In this document: in pieces, positions 8,465 through 17,704 of the stretch
Layout of the letters: every line of letters begins with the position of its first letter
Numbering within the stretch: the stretch's first letter is position 1
NCBI GenBank assembly: GCA_020026175.1
Contig: JAHHQV010000026.1
Span: forward strand, 1 to 33,640
Length of the DNA: 33,640 bases
DNA from: Phocaeicola sp.
Lineage (GTDB): Bacteria; Bacteroidota; Bacteroidia; Bacteroidales; Bacteroidaceae
Direction: 5' to 3'
Program-made: the position numbers and the translations under genes
The notes under the pieces: generated by a model
Database searches by the model: none
Seen by the model: the letters and a program-made list of their open reading frames with translations, nothing else
Told to the model about the DNA's origin: nothing

Positions 8465-9559
8465 ATGAATAAGTTTATTATATTTTCTTTTCTGTGCATT
8501 ACCGCAATTGTGACAATGGCACAGTCTCCAAGACAGGAGAGTATAACGCCAAGAGATATCTATGTATCATTTGACTATGTAAAACACCTTGTGTTTTCGG
8601 TACAAGTCTCTGATGTAGAGGTAGGAGAGAAGGATCTCATATCTGCAGAACGTGTTGAAGATGCGCCACATATAGTGAGACTATGTGCACAGACCGAGGA
8701 TTTTGACAGGGAAACGAATGTGACAGTAGTATGTATAGACGGCAGCGTATATACATACCATGTGAAATATTTGGAAGATGGACTGGCAGATCCGGAGCCG
8801 AATATCTATGAAGACAAGGGAAGATGGAATCACAGCGAATATAAGGCAGACGTAAGCGACATGCATGTAACGGAATTTTTCTTTCCGGCTGACATAGTTT
8901 ATGGTACGCAAGGTAATGAAGTCTCATTCTCTTTGCAGTCATACAATAACCAACTGAAGGTCTCTACTGCAAGCAATGCTGTTGAAAGTTCGAATCTGTT
9001 CGTGATAGACAAGAATATGGATACGTACAGTATTGTCATCAAAAGAAACGAGACTTCGGTTTTCACCTATAACTATGATGACAAGCGTGAATATACGGCC
9101 CACATCGATGTGAACAGTGAAGTGATGGACAAATGCCTTCAGGAATTGAGAACAAAGAAACGAAACATATACAGTGTCGGTGAAGTAAAGAACAAGTTTG
9201 AACTGTCGATGTCCAATCTGTATGTACATGAGGACTACATGTTTTTCATCTTCGACCTGAAGAACAAGTCTTTTATAGATTATGACATAGAATTTGTAAA
9301 ATGTTTTCAAAGGGATATAAAGAAAAACAAAAACGCCATACAGCAGGAGACCACAATTGACCCTATTTATACGAAAGACTTTGATACGAAGATAAAAGGT
9401 AAACACGGGAACAGACTGGTGTTAGGGTTTGACAAGTTTACTATCCCGGACAATAAAATCTTTGAGATAGAGCTATATGAAAAAGGTGGCGGCCGACACA
9501 TGAAGTTGGCTATAGAGAATAAATATATCATAAGAGCAGAACCTTTATTCGGAGAATGA
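8465..9559 (+). CDS. traN: TraN-family DUF4138 conjugative transposon protein
   Basis: 364 aa from the ATG at 8465, which gives a signal peptide (MNKFIIFSFLCITAIVTMAQ); a TTG 12 nt upstream is less likely. The mature protein is beta-rich with VSFDYVKHLVFSVQVSDVEVGEKD, LSMSNLYVHEDYMFFIFDLKNKS and GFDKFTIPDNKIFEIELYEKGGGRHM, typical of DUF4138/TraN. It is thought to be a VirB9-like periplasmic/outer-membrane component that pairs with TraM. It is the last of the recognised core tra genes; accessory transfer genes follow without a break. Confidence 0.87.
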   Translation: MNKFIIFSFLCITAIVTMAQSPRQESITPRDIYVSFDYVKHLVFSVQVSDVEVGEKDLISAERVEDAPHIVRLCAQTEDFDRETNVTVVCIDGSVYTYHVKYLEDGLADPEPNIYEDKGRWNHSEYKADVSDMHVTEFFFPADIVYGTQGNEVSFSLQSYNNQLKVSTASNAVESSNLFVIDKNMDTYSIVIKRNETSVFTYNYDDKREYTAHIDVNSEVMDKCLQELRTKKRNIYSVGEVKNKFELSMSNLYVHEDYMFFIFDLKNKSFIDYDIEFVKCFQRDIKKNKNAIQQETTIDPIYTKDFDTKIKGKHGNRLVLGFDKFTIPDNKIFEIELYEKGGGRHMKLAIENKYIIRAEPLFGE

Positions 9560-9560
9560 T

Positions 9561-11027
9561 ATGAAGTTAAAAGAAGCATATGAGAGCTATTCGTTCAGCA
9601 ATGTAGGCCAGTTTAGGGCTTTAGCTGATACACTTGGCTATAAGACGGAATACCATGATGGAATCTTTCACTTCCACAAAGAGGCTGAAAGTCTAAAAAT
9701 CCCTATGGATGACATCAAGTCAAAAGCAAATGAAAATAAGAATGAAGCCCGGACTGAAGTTTCGAAGGAAAGCATCTCTTCCTTCTTTGATAAAAGCAGG
9801 GCAAATGAGCCTTCTTACAATGAAGAACTGAAAGCAAAAGGAATCAGTGTCATACGCTGGAGCAGCATAAAAGGTGAAAATAAGGATGGCTTTACCATCA
9901 TAGACCACAATCATAAAGTATGCTACACAGGACAGGAATTATATGAATATGCACTCCGTAATGGGAATATCCTGGATGGCAGGGGGACTAAACTGGAAAA
10001 AGGGGTGATGTCAGACCTGATGGATGTTGGAGGGAAAAAAGGAAAGCTCAGGATGAATGACAACGGCATATCCGTATTCTACAGGAAAGAGACTCTCACT
10101 ATTCCGGACAGGATGCTTGGACAGAAGCTCAGCAAGAAAGAGAAGGAGCAGCTGCTTCATGGAGATATAGTACCCATCAGTACGAGAAAAGGGATGGTCA
10201 TGCTACAGGTTGACAAGGACCTGAATTCTGTAATCGTCAGATCAAGCAGAGAGATAAAGATACCGAATGTGATAGGAAGGACAGATGAATATGACGGCTA
10301 CAAACTGACTAAGGCTGATAAATATTTGCTGGCTAACGGCCATACTCTTGAGGCGAAACTGATGCACAGCAAAGATGGATACATATTGGCAGATGTATCA
10401 TTGACTGATGACAAGAAAGGTATCAGATTCACCAACATCCAGACAATAACAGAGGGCAAGGCGCAAGAACTTATCAAGGAAATGAGACCGAGACTCGAAA
10501 CCGTGGAGATGACCGCCGAGAACAAGGTATCACCGGAAAAGAACCGGAATATGGATCTAGAGTTTAAGGAGGCGGTAGGCAAGAGGGATTTTGAAAAGAT
10601 TGAAAAGCTCAGAGAAGACGGATATAAGCCGAGTGAAGAGTATGTCAGAGGAGTAGGGAAAGAACTGAACCTGAGGGATAATGAGATGAGGGAAGTTGAA
10701 AAGATCTTTCAGGTAAAGCCAGAGGAACTGAGCGAACGGCAGAAGCAGGCGGCCAGGCTATTAGAGGCAGCTATGGTCGGAAACTTCAGAAGCATACAAG
10801 ACATTCAGAAAAGCGGCTATCAGATAACGTCTGATGACATAAGGAAACTGAAGGAGAACGGTGTACAGGAAAACACCATTATTGCCATACAGAAGATTTT
10901 CGGCATGGAAGAAAAAGGCAGGACACTTGGAGATGTCAAACTGGCAAGCAGTCAGAAGCCAGACAATACCAAGGAGATGGCAAGACCGGTCGCAAATACT
11001 ATTAACCGGATGTTTAATGATTTATGA
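9561..11027 (+). CDS. DUF3945/DUF4099-type cytoplasmic protein
   Basis: 488 aa, no signal or helices. The N-terminal third contains a small fold and a charged linker. The middle (about residues 175-300) has FYRKETLTIPDRMLGQKLSKKEKEQL and a strand-rich repeat (HTLEAKLMHSKDGYILADVSL) resembling DUF3945-type domains found in Bacteroidetes mobile elements. The C-terminus (about 340-470) has two short ankyrin-like segments (EAVGKRDFEKIEKLREDGYKPS and EAAMVGNFRSIQDIQKSGYQI). The same kind of segment recurs at the ends of the two ArdC-like proteins downstream. Function unknown; possibly a nucleic-acid or protein adaptor during transfer. Confidence 0.65.
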   Translation: MKLKEAYESYSFSNVGQFRALADTLGYKTEYHDGIFHFHKEAESLKIPMDDIKSKANENKNEARTEVSKESISSFFDKSRANEPSYNEELKAKGISVIRWSSIKGENKDGFTIIDHNHKVCYTGQELYEYALRNGNILDGRGTKLEKGVMSDLMDVGGKKGKLRMNDNGISVFYRKETLTIPDRMLGQKLSKKEKEQLLHGDIVPISTRKGMVMLQVDKDLNSVIVRSSREIKIPNVIGRTDEYDGYKLTKADKYLLANGHTLEAKLMHSKDGYILADVSLTDDKKGIRFTNIQTITEGKAQELIKEMRPRLETVEMTAENKVSPEKNRNMDLEFKEAVGKRDFEKIEKLREDGYKPSEEYVRGVGKELNLRDNEMREVEKIFQVKPEELSERQKQAARLLEAAMVGNFRSIQDIQKSGYQITSDDIRKLKENGVQENTIIAIQKIFGMEEKGRTLGDVKLASSQKPDNTKEMARPVANTINRMFNDL

Positions 11028-11039
11028 TTACCGTTGGAT

Positions 11040-12260
11040 ATGGACAGCAGGAGTTTCGACGAAACTATCAGACAATACACATTGATGATGGTAAATAAGA
11101 TAAGGCAGGTTGGATTTGATTGGGAACAGCCTTGGTTTAATCCAGGTTATGCCGGAGTCCCACAGAATCTGAGCGGAAGGCATTATCAGGGTATCAATTC
11201 CATTCTGCTTACAATGGAAATGGAAAACAAGGGTTATGAAACACCTGTGTTCATGACAGCCGCCCAGGCATCAATGGAGCATGTGAGAATATTGAAAAAT
11301 GAAGACCCGTTGGACGTCGTATATTGGACGCACGAAGTGCATGAACTGAAAACCGGGAAAAGCATAGCCTATGAAGATTTTGAGAAACTTGATAAGGCTG
11401 AAAAGCTGGCATATCAGGTTACATCGGAGATGAAAGCCCACCGTGTGTATAACATTCAACAGACTGACTTTCCGAAGATTCAGCCTGAATTGTGGAAAAA
11501 TATAAAGAATAAATTCACGGTACGGGAATTGATGGATGAGGAAGGTATGTACAGATCACCGTTATTGGATGTGATGATAAAGGAACAGAAATGGATCTGT
11601 CCTATAATAACAGAAATGCAGGACAAGGCATTTTATACCCAAAAAGGGAATCCACTTATAGTCATCCCTGAAAAAGGGCAATTCAACAAAGGTGAAGATT
11701 TTTATGCCACACTCCTCCATGAAATGGCACATTCAACAGGCTCGCCCAATTATCTGAGTAGAAACATGGATTTGGTCTTCGGTTCTAAAGAATATGCCAG
11801 AGAAGAACTTATAGCAGAACTGACATCTGCCATAAGCGGGAAGGAACTCGGAATATTCCCGAATGTAAGGGTAGAGAATGCAGTTTATCTTAAAAACTGG
11901 CTTGTAGATATAACAGATAACCCTGAATATCTATTTTCCATCCTTGCGGAAGTTGGGAAAGCCAGCCTTATGATAAAGGGAAGGATAGCTGAAATGAACC
12001 AATATCTCACGAAAGAAGACAGGTTCATCAGTGCCGCCATACAAGGTAACAGACAGGAATTGTCTGACCTTAAAAAAGCAGACTATGTCCCTTCAATGAG
12101 AGAGATTGATATGGTAAGCAAATATGCAAAAGATTTTGAATCCGTAAAAGCGGTAAAAGATGTGTACAATATCGACATTAGTCTTAGCTGTATTAAATCT
12201 GAAAATCAAGTGAATGATAAACATCATAATATAAACAGAGATAATGGAATAGAATTATAG
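11040..12260 (+). CDS. ArdC-like antirestriction protein (zincin) 1
   Basis: 406 aa from the ATG at 11040 (a TTG lies 6 nt upstream). The N-terminal ArdC ssDNA-binding domain (DUF1738) is recognisable from WEQPWFNPG and NLSGRHYQGINSILL. A zinc-metallopeptidase motif HEMAH is at about residues 227-231, followed by STGSPNYLSR and a downstream EELIAELTSA that supplies the third ligand. Known ArdC proteins bind incoming single-stranded DNA and protect it from restriction in the recipient. The tail (ISAAIQGNRQELSDLKKADYVPS) repeats the ankyrin-like segment of the upstream protein. It has a close paralogue at 12483. Confidence 0.87.
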   Translation: MDSRSFDETIRQYTLMMVNKIRQVGFDWEQPWFNPGYAGVPQNLSGRHYQGINSILLTMEMENKGYETPVFMTAAQASMEHVRILKNEDPLDVVYWTHEVHELKTGKSIAYEDFEKLDKAEKLAYQVTSEMKAHRVYNIQQTDFPKIQPELWKNIKNKFTVRELMDEEGMYRSPLLDVMIKEQKWICPIITEMQDKAFYTQKGNPLIVIPEKGQFNKGEDFYATLLHEMAHSTGSPNYLSRNMDLVFGSKEYAREELIAELTSAISGKELGIFPNVRVENAVYLKNWLVDITDNPEYLFSILAEVGKASLMIKGRIAEMNQYLTKEDRFISAAIQGNRQELSDLKKADYVPSMREIDMVSKYAKDFESVKAVKDVYNIDISLSCIKSENQVNDKHHNINRDNGIEL

Positions 12261-12294
12261 GATACAGAATAAACAAATTTTCAAACCTAATAAT

Positions 12295-12486
12295 ATGGAT
12301 TATAATGAACTTGTACAAAAAAGGCAGGATGGATTCATCGATGACCTTGAATTTCTGCTCGCTCAAGAAGAGTTGGCTGAAATCTATCTGAAGGAAATGA
12401 GTGAAAAGGGTGACCCCCCAAGTTGTGAAAATGCCATGAAGTGGCTTCTTGAATATGAGAACAAACATTTATATGAAGACCTATGA
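12295..12486 (+). CDS. Small acidic hypothetical protein
   Basis: 63 aa, starting MDYNELVQKRQDGF and ending in YENKHLYEDL, helical and strongly acidic with no membrane segment. It lies between the two ArdC-like genes and overlaps the start of the second by 4 nt (ATGA), which supports it being translated. It resembles small conserved proteins seen beside ArdC genes in Bacteroides elements, but I cannot name a family. Confidence 0.6.
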   Translation: MDYNELVQKRQDGFIDDLEFLLAQEELAEIYLKEMSEKGDPPSCENAMKWLLEYENKHLYEDL

Positions 12487-13703
12487 AAGAAGACTCAGCA
12501 AATGAAAAGACTTTGAAACAGTTTGCCGATCTGATGATTGAAAAAATCAGGCAGGTCGAAGACGATTGGAAGAAACCGTGGTTCTCTCCGGGAAGTGGAG
12601 GAGGTTTGCCGCAAAATATTGAAGGCAGAGCTTATAGTGGTATTAATTCGTTCATGCTGTATTTACTTTCGGAAGAAAAAGGATACAGTTATCCGCTATA
12701 TATGACATTCATGCAAGCCAAGCAAGCCGGTGCATCGGTCTTGAGAGGTGAAAAATCCTTTCCTGTAGTATTCTGGAACTTCTCTGTCAAAGACAAGAAC
12801 GGCCATAAGATAAGCATTGAAGATTATAGACAGTTATCAGATGAAGATAAGAAGGAATATAAGGTAACGCCATATATGAAACCCTACAATGTTTTCAATG
12901 TATCTCAGACAAACTACTCTGAGGTACAGCCTGAAAAATGGGAGAAGCTGAAGGAAAAATTCAAGGCGCCGGATCTTAAGGATGAAAAAGGCATGTATGC
13001 CATGCCTCTGATAGACGCCCTAATCAGGGAAAATAGCTGGATATGTCCTATTTATCAGAAAGAGAGCGACAGTGCCTATTACAGAAGAGGTGAAGGATGT
13101 CATATCATTGTCCCGATGAAAGGACAGTTTGATACTGGAGAATCTTTCTATTCAACACTTCTACACGAAATGGCACATTCAACAGGCGAAAAAGGACACC
13201 TGGAAAGAGAGAAAGGAGAAGTGTTCGGAGACTCTAAATATGCAAAAGAAGAACTCATTGCGGAACTGACATCTGCAACCTGTGGAAAGTCATTGGGTAT
13301 ATCCACTTGCATAAGGGAAGAGAACGCCATGTATCTGAAAAGTTGGTTAGCTTCTTTAAGTGAAGATCCGAAATTCATTTATAACATCCTGGCTGATGTT
13401 GCAAAGGCAAGCGGTATGATACAGGAAAAGGTAAATGCCATGGAATCAAACCTGACCAATGACGAGAAATTCCTTCTGGCTGCAAGCCAAGGAAACGAAG
13501 AGAAACTGAAGGAACTTAAAGAAGCCGGTTATAATCCGTCAATGCAAGTAATGGAAAGACTAAGAAACAATCAAAACAGTATTGATGGCCATCATTCAGT
13601 AAATATGATTTATGGCATTGATCTAGCCGATATAGCAGCGGAAAAACCTGTTGATTCACAACAGGAAAGGAACAAATCGGCAGAGCAGACAATAAATATT
13701 TAA
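12483..13703 (+). CDS. ArdC-like antirestriction protein (zincin) 2
   Basis: 406 aa, a paralogue of the 11040 protein over its whole length: WKKPWFSPGSGGGLPQN and AYSGINSFML in the ArdC domain, HEMAH at residues 228-232, then STGEKGHLE and EELIAELTSA. It keeps the zinc ligands. The ankyrin-like tail (LLAASQGNEEKLKELKEAGYNPS) is also present. Clear divergence between the copies suggests an old duplication and perhaps different partners or substrates. It starts by ATGA overlap with the small gene before it. Confidence 0.87.
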   Translation: MKEDSANEKTLKQFADLMIEKIRQVEDDWKKPWFSPGSGGGLPQNIEGRAYSGINSFMLYLLSEEKGYSYPLYMTFMQAKQAGASVLRGEKSFPVVFWNFSVKDKNGHKISIEDYRQLSDEDKKEYKVTPYMKPYNVFNVSQTNYSEVQPEKWEKLKEKFKAPDLKDEKGMYAMPLIDALIRENSWICPIYQKESDSAYYRRGEGCHIIVPMKGQFDTGESFYSTLLHEMAHSTGEKGHLEREKGEVFGDSKYAKEELIAELTSATCGKSLGISTCIREENAMYLKSWLASLSEDPKFIYNILADVAKASGMIQEKVNAMESNLTNDEKFLLAASQGNEEKLKELKEAGYNPSMQVMERLRNNQNSIDGHHSVNMIYGIDLADIAAEKPVDSQQERNKSAEQTINI

Positions 13704-13722
13704 CCCTTAAAAAGATACAACT

Positions 13723-14046
13723 ATGTTTACAGGACAATTAATCGGTTATGTAGGTGCAGATGCACGTGCAAACAAGAACGGAAAAGGATTTTATTTTCAT
13801 GTTTCGTCAAAATTCAGAGGGTCTGGAGAAACAGAAGAAAAGACTCTTTGGATAACATGTTTCGTCAACTACGAAACAAAAATCATGGATTACATCAAGA
13901 AGGGTACACAGGTATATGTGACCGGTGATATTTTCATTGATGTCTTTAAAAAAGAAGACGGCAGCTGTATTCCTTCGGTAAGCATGAATATAAGCAGAAT
14001 AGAATTGCTTGGAAAGAGTGAGAAGAAAGAAGGAAGTAACACCTAA
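13723..14046 (+). CDS. Single-stranded DNA-binding (OB-fold) protein
   Basis: 107 aa beginning MFTGQLIGYVGADARAN, followed by KTLWITCFVNYETKIMDYIKKGTQVYVTGD, the strand order and Trp/Phe placement of SSB OB folds. The acidic C-terminal tip of housekeeping SSB is absent (ends KKEGSNT), so it may not recruit the replication machinery in the usual way. It is placed just before the coupling ATPase, consistent with coating transferred strand DNA. A second, different SSB-like gene lies on the other strand at 19846-20244. Confidence 0.78.
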   Translation: MFTGQLIGYVGADARANKNGKGFYFHVSSKFRGSGETEEKTLWITCFVNYETKIMDYIKKGTQVYVTGDIFIDVFKKEDGSCIPSVSMNISRIELLGKSEKKEGSNT

Positions 14047-14056
14047 AGATTGAAGT

Positions 14057-15997
14057 ATGGAAAAAGAGAAGAAAGACCTGTCATTCATCCTGATACTGCT
14101 ATCTACCCTTATAGGTATAGCCGTATTATTCCAGTGGGCCATAGTAAACGGTCTGTATGAACCTGTCAGAAATCAGGCTATGTGGGAAAAGCTGCTGGTA
14201 AAAGGAATCATGTTCCGTTTCCTGTATGTAATACTCATAGCCGGATTAGCTTTTCTTTTTCCATACAAGAAACCTGGTGATGAAAGCAGGAAGTGGTTCT
14301 ATACAGGAATGACATTAATGACAGCTATCATACTCGTGGCCGGATTCAGTGAACTTTCACACTGGTATAACCTGTTCATATTCCCGGTAATATTTGTAGC
14401 CTATACACTGTTAATCATAAAGACCATGCCTTATTTCTTCAGGCGGCATGTCATGCCGGATGAAAGTATCTTCGGTTTGAGTAACGTGGAATCTCCGTTT
14501 TATTTCAAGTTTGAAACAGCAAACGGCCCTTTGACTATACACAAGCCACAGCAGAACATATATATAGACGGAGGTCCCGGTTCAGGTAAGTCAGAAAGCT
14601 GGATCAAGGGGATGATATATCAGTGTGCGGAAAGGAATTACGCTGGATTCATCTATGACTGGGAGGGTGATCCGACTAAGGACAACTCACCCATACTTTC
14701 AAGAATAGCATACGGAAGCATTGAATACTTTAAGAAACAAGGTAAGGAAGTGCCGAAATTCGCCTACATCAACTTTGTCGACATGTCAAGAACTGTAAGA
14801 GTTAACGTTTTGTCACCGAATTATATGACGAAAGGTAATGAATCCTTATTTATCAGGAATATTATAGTGACACTGATGAAGAATCTTGAAGCGAGTTGGA
14901 AAGAAAAAACGGATTTTTGGGCAAATAATGCAATAAATTACGTATATTCGATAGCTTATAAATGTTTCAAGGAAAAAGACCTCGGCATATGCACCTTGCC
15001 ACACGTCATAGCCTTTGCCTTATCGGACAGCAACCTTGTGTTTGAATGGCTTTCAGAGGATCCGGAAATTGCCTTGAACATGTCAGCCATGTTGACTGCA
15101 TGGAAACTGGGTGCCCAGCAGCAGACAGCCGGAGCTGTATCATCAGCACAGACCCCACTTGTTCTTCTGAACAACAAATATATATTCTGGGTTCTCTCCC
15201 CATTGCCTGAAGAAGAGTTCTCATTGGATATAACAAACAGGAATCATCCTACATTGATGTGTGTCGGCAATGCACCTGCCATCAAGGAGGCTGTCTCACC
15301 TGCCATCAGCTGCATTGGCAGCGTTTTGATGTCACAGATGAACAATCCGGGAAAGGCAACCAGTGTATTTATGGTCGATGAGTTTCCGACAATACTCCTG
15401 CAAGGAATTGATACATTTATAGGTACAGCACGAAAACATAACGTATCAACCATTCTTGCCGTACAGGACTTTAACCAGGCAGTCAGAGACTACGGTGAAA
15501 AGAGTGCCAATATCCTCAAAGCCTCTTGCGGTACACAGGCTTATGGAATGACCGGAAACGAAAAGACAGCCAAAGACATTGAAAGTCTTTTTGGTGAAAA
15601 AAAGGAAGCCCAGGAAAGCTACTCACATCAGGAAACCGGAGGCGGAAGCCGAACTGAGAGCCTTCAGAAAGAAAAAGTACTGAAAGCCCGTGAAGTGGCC
15701 GGGCAGTCAGCAGGTCACTTCATAGGGAAAATAGCAGGTGGTCAGCCTCCATTCTTCAACACCCAGATGAATATGTGCCGTTTTGAAGAAAAGGAGATTC
15801 CTTCCTTTTCACTTCCAGTAAAACTTGAGAAAGGAAGCGAGCAGCTGGAACTGGACATTCTGGAAGAAATTGTACAGCAAAATTACATCAAGATTATCAA
15901 TGATGTAAATGAAGTGCTGAGAACTGTTGAAGAAAAAGTAATGAAGCGGAGCGGTTCTGAAACAACACATAATAAAAAACAGGAAAGAAAATTTTAA
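14057..15997 (+). CDS. VirD4/TraG-type coupling ATPase (T4CP)
   Basis: 646 aa. Four hydrophobic helices lie in the first ~130 residues, then a soluble ATPase with Walker A GGPGSGKS (172-179) and Walker B FMVDE (438-442). The segment FPTILLQGIDTFIGTARKHN follows, typical of type IV coupling proteins. It should deliver the relaxase-DNA complex to the secretion channel. The Walker A and the VDEFPTI signature match the Bacteroidetes YWFCY-type family often called MobC or TraG. It follows the SSB gene by 10 nt. It is distinct from the VirB4-type TraG at 1872. Confidence 0.9.
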   Translation: MEKEKKDLSFILILLSTLIGIAVLFQWAIVNGLYEPVRNQAMWEKLLVKGIMFRFLYVILIAGLAFLFPYKKPGDESRKWFYTGMTLMTAIILVAGFSELSHWYNLFIFPVIFVAYTLLIIKTMPYFFRRHVMPDESIFGLSNVESPFYFKFETANGPLTIHKPQQNIYIDGGPGSGKSESWIKGMIYQCAERNYAGFIYDWEGDPTKDNSPILSRIAYGSIEYFKKQGKEVPKFAYINFVDMSRTVRVNVLSPNYMTKGNESLFIRNIIVTLMKNLEASWKEKTDFWANNAINYVYSIAYKCFKEKDLGICTLPHVIAFALSDSNLVFEWLSEDPEIALNMSAMLTAWKLGAQQQTAGAVSSAQTPLVLLNNKYIFWVLSPLPEEEFSLDITNRNHPTLMCVGNAPAIKEAVSPAISCIGSVLMSQMNNPGKATSVFMVDEFPTILLQGIDTFIGTARKHNVSTILAVQDFNQAVRDYGEKSANILKASCGTQAYGMTGNEKTAKDIESLFGEKKEAQESYSHQETGGGSRTESLQKEKVLKAREVAGQSAGHFIGKIAGGQPPFFNTQMNMCRFEEKEIPSFSLPVKLEKGSEQLELDILEEIVQQNYIKIINDVNEVLRTVEEKVMKRSGSETTHNKKQERKF

Positions 15998-16019
15998 CCA
16001 ACTAACAAAAAGACTTATC

Positions 16020-16448
16020 ATGAAAAAGATTTTAAGCACATTATTAGTAGTAGCGAGTTTATTGGCAGTATCATGCAGCAAGGACAATGATCCGACAACA
16101 GTCAGCAATGATGCCGGAGTATATAGAATAACTATAGAGATCAGCGGTACTGATGCACAGGGATACGCACATATTACCAATCTTGACAAAATGAACATCA
16201 AGAACGAGAAGACAGGAAATTCGTCTTTAACCATAGATGATGAATTTGATTCAAGTGTTAGTTATATAACGGAAGGAAAGGTGAAGGAAATAGCAGCACA
16301 GGGAATTGTACATTGTGATAAAACAGCAAGTTTAAGAATGAAGGTGACAAAAGACGGGAAGACTGTTTTTGAAGAAAGCAAAAACATTGATCCTGAAAAT
16401 GGTACAGGTAAAGTCGGTGAACTAAGATTTTCCACAATATCCCAATAA
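16020..16448 (+). CDS. Small lipoprotein downstream of the coupling ATPase
   Basis: 142 aa with a lipoprotein signal (MKKILSTLLVVASLLAVSC, lipobox LAVSC with Cys19). A short Asp/Asn linker (SKDNDPTT) and a beta-sandwich-like domain ending in VGELRFSTISQ follow. The function is not recognisable. Surface or entry-exclusion lipoproteins occur in such positions, but that is only a guess. The last codons lie in a strong inverted repeat (16429-16464). Confidence 0.72.
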   Translation: MKKILSTLLVVASLLAVSCSKDNDPTTVSNDAGVYRITIEISGTDAQGYAHITNLDKMNIKNEKTGNSSLTIDDEFDSSVSYITEGKVKEIAAQGIVHCDKTASLRMKVTKDGKTVFEESKNIDPENGTGKVGELRFSTISQ

Positions 16449-16464
16449 AGGTATATTGTGGAAA
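16429..16464 (+). terminator. 12-bp perfect inverted repeat over the lipoprotein stop
   Basis: Arms TTTCCACAATAT and ATATTGTGGAAA pair perfectly around a 12-nt loop that contains the stop codon. A short T-containing stretch (CAATATTTTCT) follows, so it may act as a weak terminator or transcript-stabilising 3' hairpin. It separates the long tra transcript from the promoter at 16484. Confidence 0.6.
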
Positions 16465-16483
16465 CAATATTTTCTGAATAGAC

Positions 16484-16515
16484 TTTGGAAAAGAAGAGTA
16501 TTTTTCGTATCTTTG
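16484..16515 (+). promoter_or_regulatory. Bacteroides-type promoter for the Toprim gene
   Basis: A TTTG box at 16484-16487 and a perfect TAnnTTTG box (TATCTTTG) at 16508-16515 are separated by 20 nt, matching the Bacteroides primary-sigma consensus. Transcription would start about 7 nt later, leaving a short leader before the ATG at 16543. Confidence 0.8.
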
Positions 16516-16542
16516 TATTATATAAAACACTGATATTCAATA

Positions 16543-17556
16543 ATGAAAGTTGATTTTAACAAGCTAAAGGCAGAAATTTCCCTTCCTGATTTTCTATTGA
16601 ATCTGGGATGGAAATTTGTCGCCGGCTCTTCAAATAGCTGCCCCAAAATGAGTAATGGCACACATACCGTTGTCATCAAGAGGAACGCCCAGAACCAATA
16701 TACCTACTGGGATGTACACAGTGACAATGTAAGGGGCAGAACTATTCTTGACTTGATGCAGGAACATCTTTTTGAGACAACCGGAAAACAACCGACATTA
16801 AGAGAAGTCGGAGAAATACTGCAGAACTATATAAACACCAACCAGATAACGACACCGGAAAACAGCAGATACGATGTAGGCAACGCAAGTGTAAGTACAG
16901 ACGAACTGACAATGTATCTCAAACATCTTAAGCCTTACGATGGTAATTATCTACAGGAACGCGGTATATCAGATGAAAGTGTAAACAGCCCGGTCTTTAA
17001 AGATGTATTTCTGATTAGGGAAGTCAAGAACAAAAACACTACATACAGAAACATTTGTGTGAAGATGTACAATGATAAAGGTGTTCAGGCTATCTCCCAA
17101 AGGAATGAATCTTTTAAGGGAATATTAGGAGGCAAGTTTGAATGTCTTGCGCTCAGCAACCACGACAAAAGCAGACCTATAGATATACTATATGTCGGAG
17201 AATCAATCATAGACTGCATATCACATTACCAGCTGTGCCATAAGAGTACTGGTTTGAATCTTGTATATGTATCTACAGAAGGTACACTTACGGAAGGACA
17301 AATGCAGCTGCTCCGCATCATTGTCACTAAAAATGAAGTGAGGTCATTAAGGAGCATCTTCGATAATGACAAGCAGGGTTACAAGTACACACTATGGCTA
17401 GACAATAACCTAAGAGGTATGCAGCACAATGTAGAGCAAATGGATAGCGATGAACTTAAGATAACGGCTTACCAGGTTAGTAATACCGAGTTTCCGAATA
17501 GAAAAGACTGGAATGATGATCTGAAAGCAGCCACTATAGAAAAGACCGCCCAATAA
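16543..17556 (+). CDS. Toprim-domain protein (DUF3991-type, primase-like)
   Basis: 337 aa. The N-terminal part (about residues 1-110) resembles the zinc-finger/DUF3991 region of mobile-element primase-like proteins (YWDVHSDNVRGRTILDLMQ), but only one cysteine (C33) is left there, so zinc binding is doubtful. The C-terminal half is a Toprim fold: ILYVGESIIDC with E220, and SIFDNDKQG with D274/D276 as the metal-binding DxD. Such proteins may prime the complementary strand in the recipient. It has its own promoter (16484) and intrinsic terminator (17541). Confidence 0.82.
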   Translation: MKVDFNKLKAEISLPDFLLNLGWKFVAGSSNSCPKMSNGTHTVVIKRNAQNQYTYWDVHSDNVRGRTILDLMQEHLFETTGKQPTLREVGEILQNYINTNQITTPENSRYDVGNASVSTDELTMYLKHLKPYDGNYLQERGISDESVNSPVFKDVFLIREVKNKNTTYRNICVKMYNDKGVQAISQRNESFKGILGGKFECLALSNHDKSRPIDILYVGESIIDCISHYQLCHKSTGLNLVYVSTEGTLTEGQMQLLRIIVTKNEVRSLRSIFDNDKQGYKYTLWLDNNLRGMQHNVEQMDSDELKITAYQVSNTEFPNRKDWNDDLKAATIEKTAQ

Positions 17557-17570
17557 GGTGGTCTTTTTAT
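17541..17570 (+). terminator. Intrinsic terminator of the Toprim gene
   Basis: Stem AAAGACCGCC / GGTGGTCTTT (10 bp with one G-U pair) with a 6-nt loop containing the stop codon, followed by a T-rich tail (TTTTATTCTTT). It can also form on the minus strand and may serve the convergent gene ending at 17705. Confidence 0.85.
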
Positions 17571-17704
17571 TCTTTATGGCATGACCGAATTTAGTATATC
17601 AAATCAATCAACAAGAATCGTATCTCTGTTACATAATTTCTCAAGCAGGAAATCTTCTCTAAGACATACTTTCGTGAAAGAAGAAAGTTTAACCCACGAT
17701 TTTG

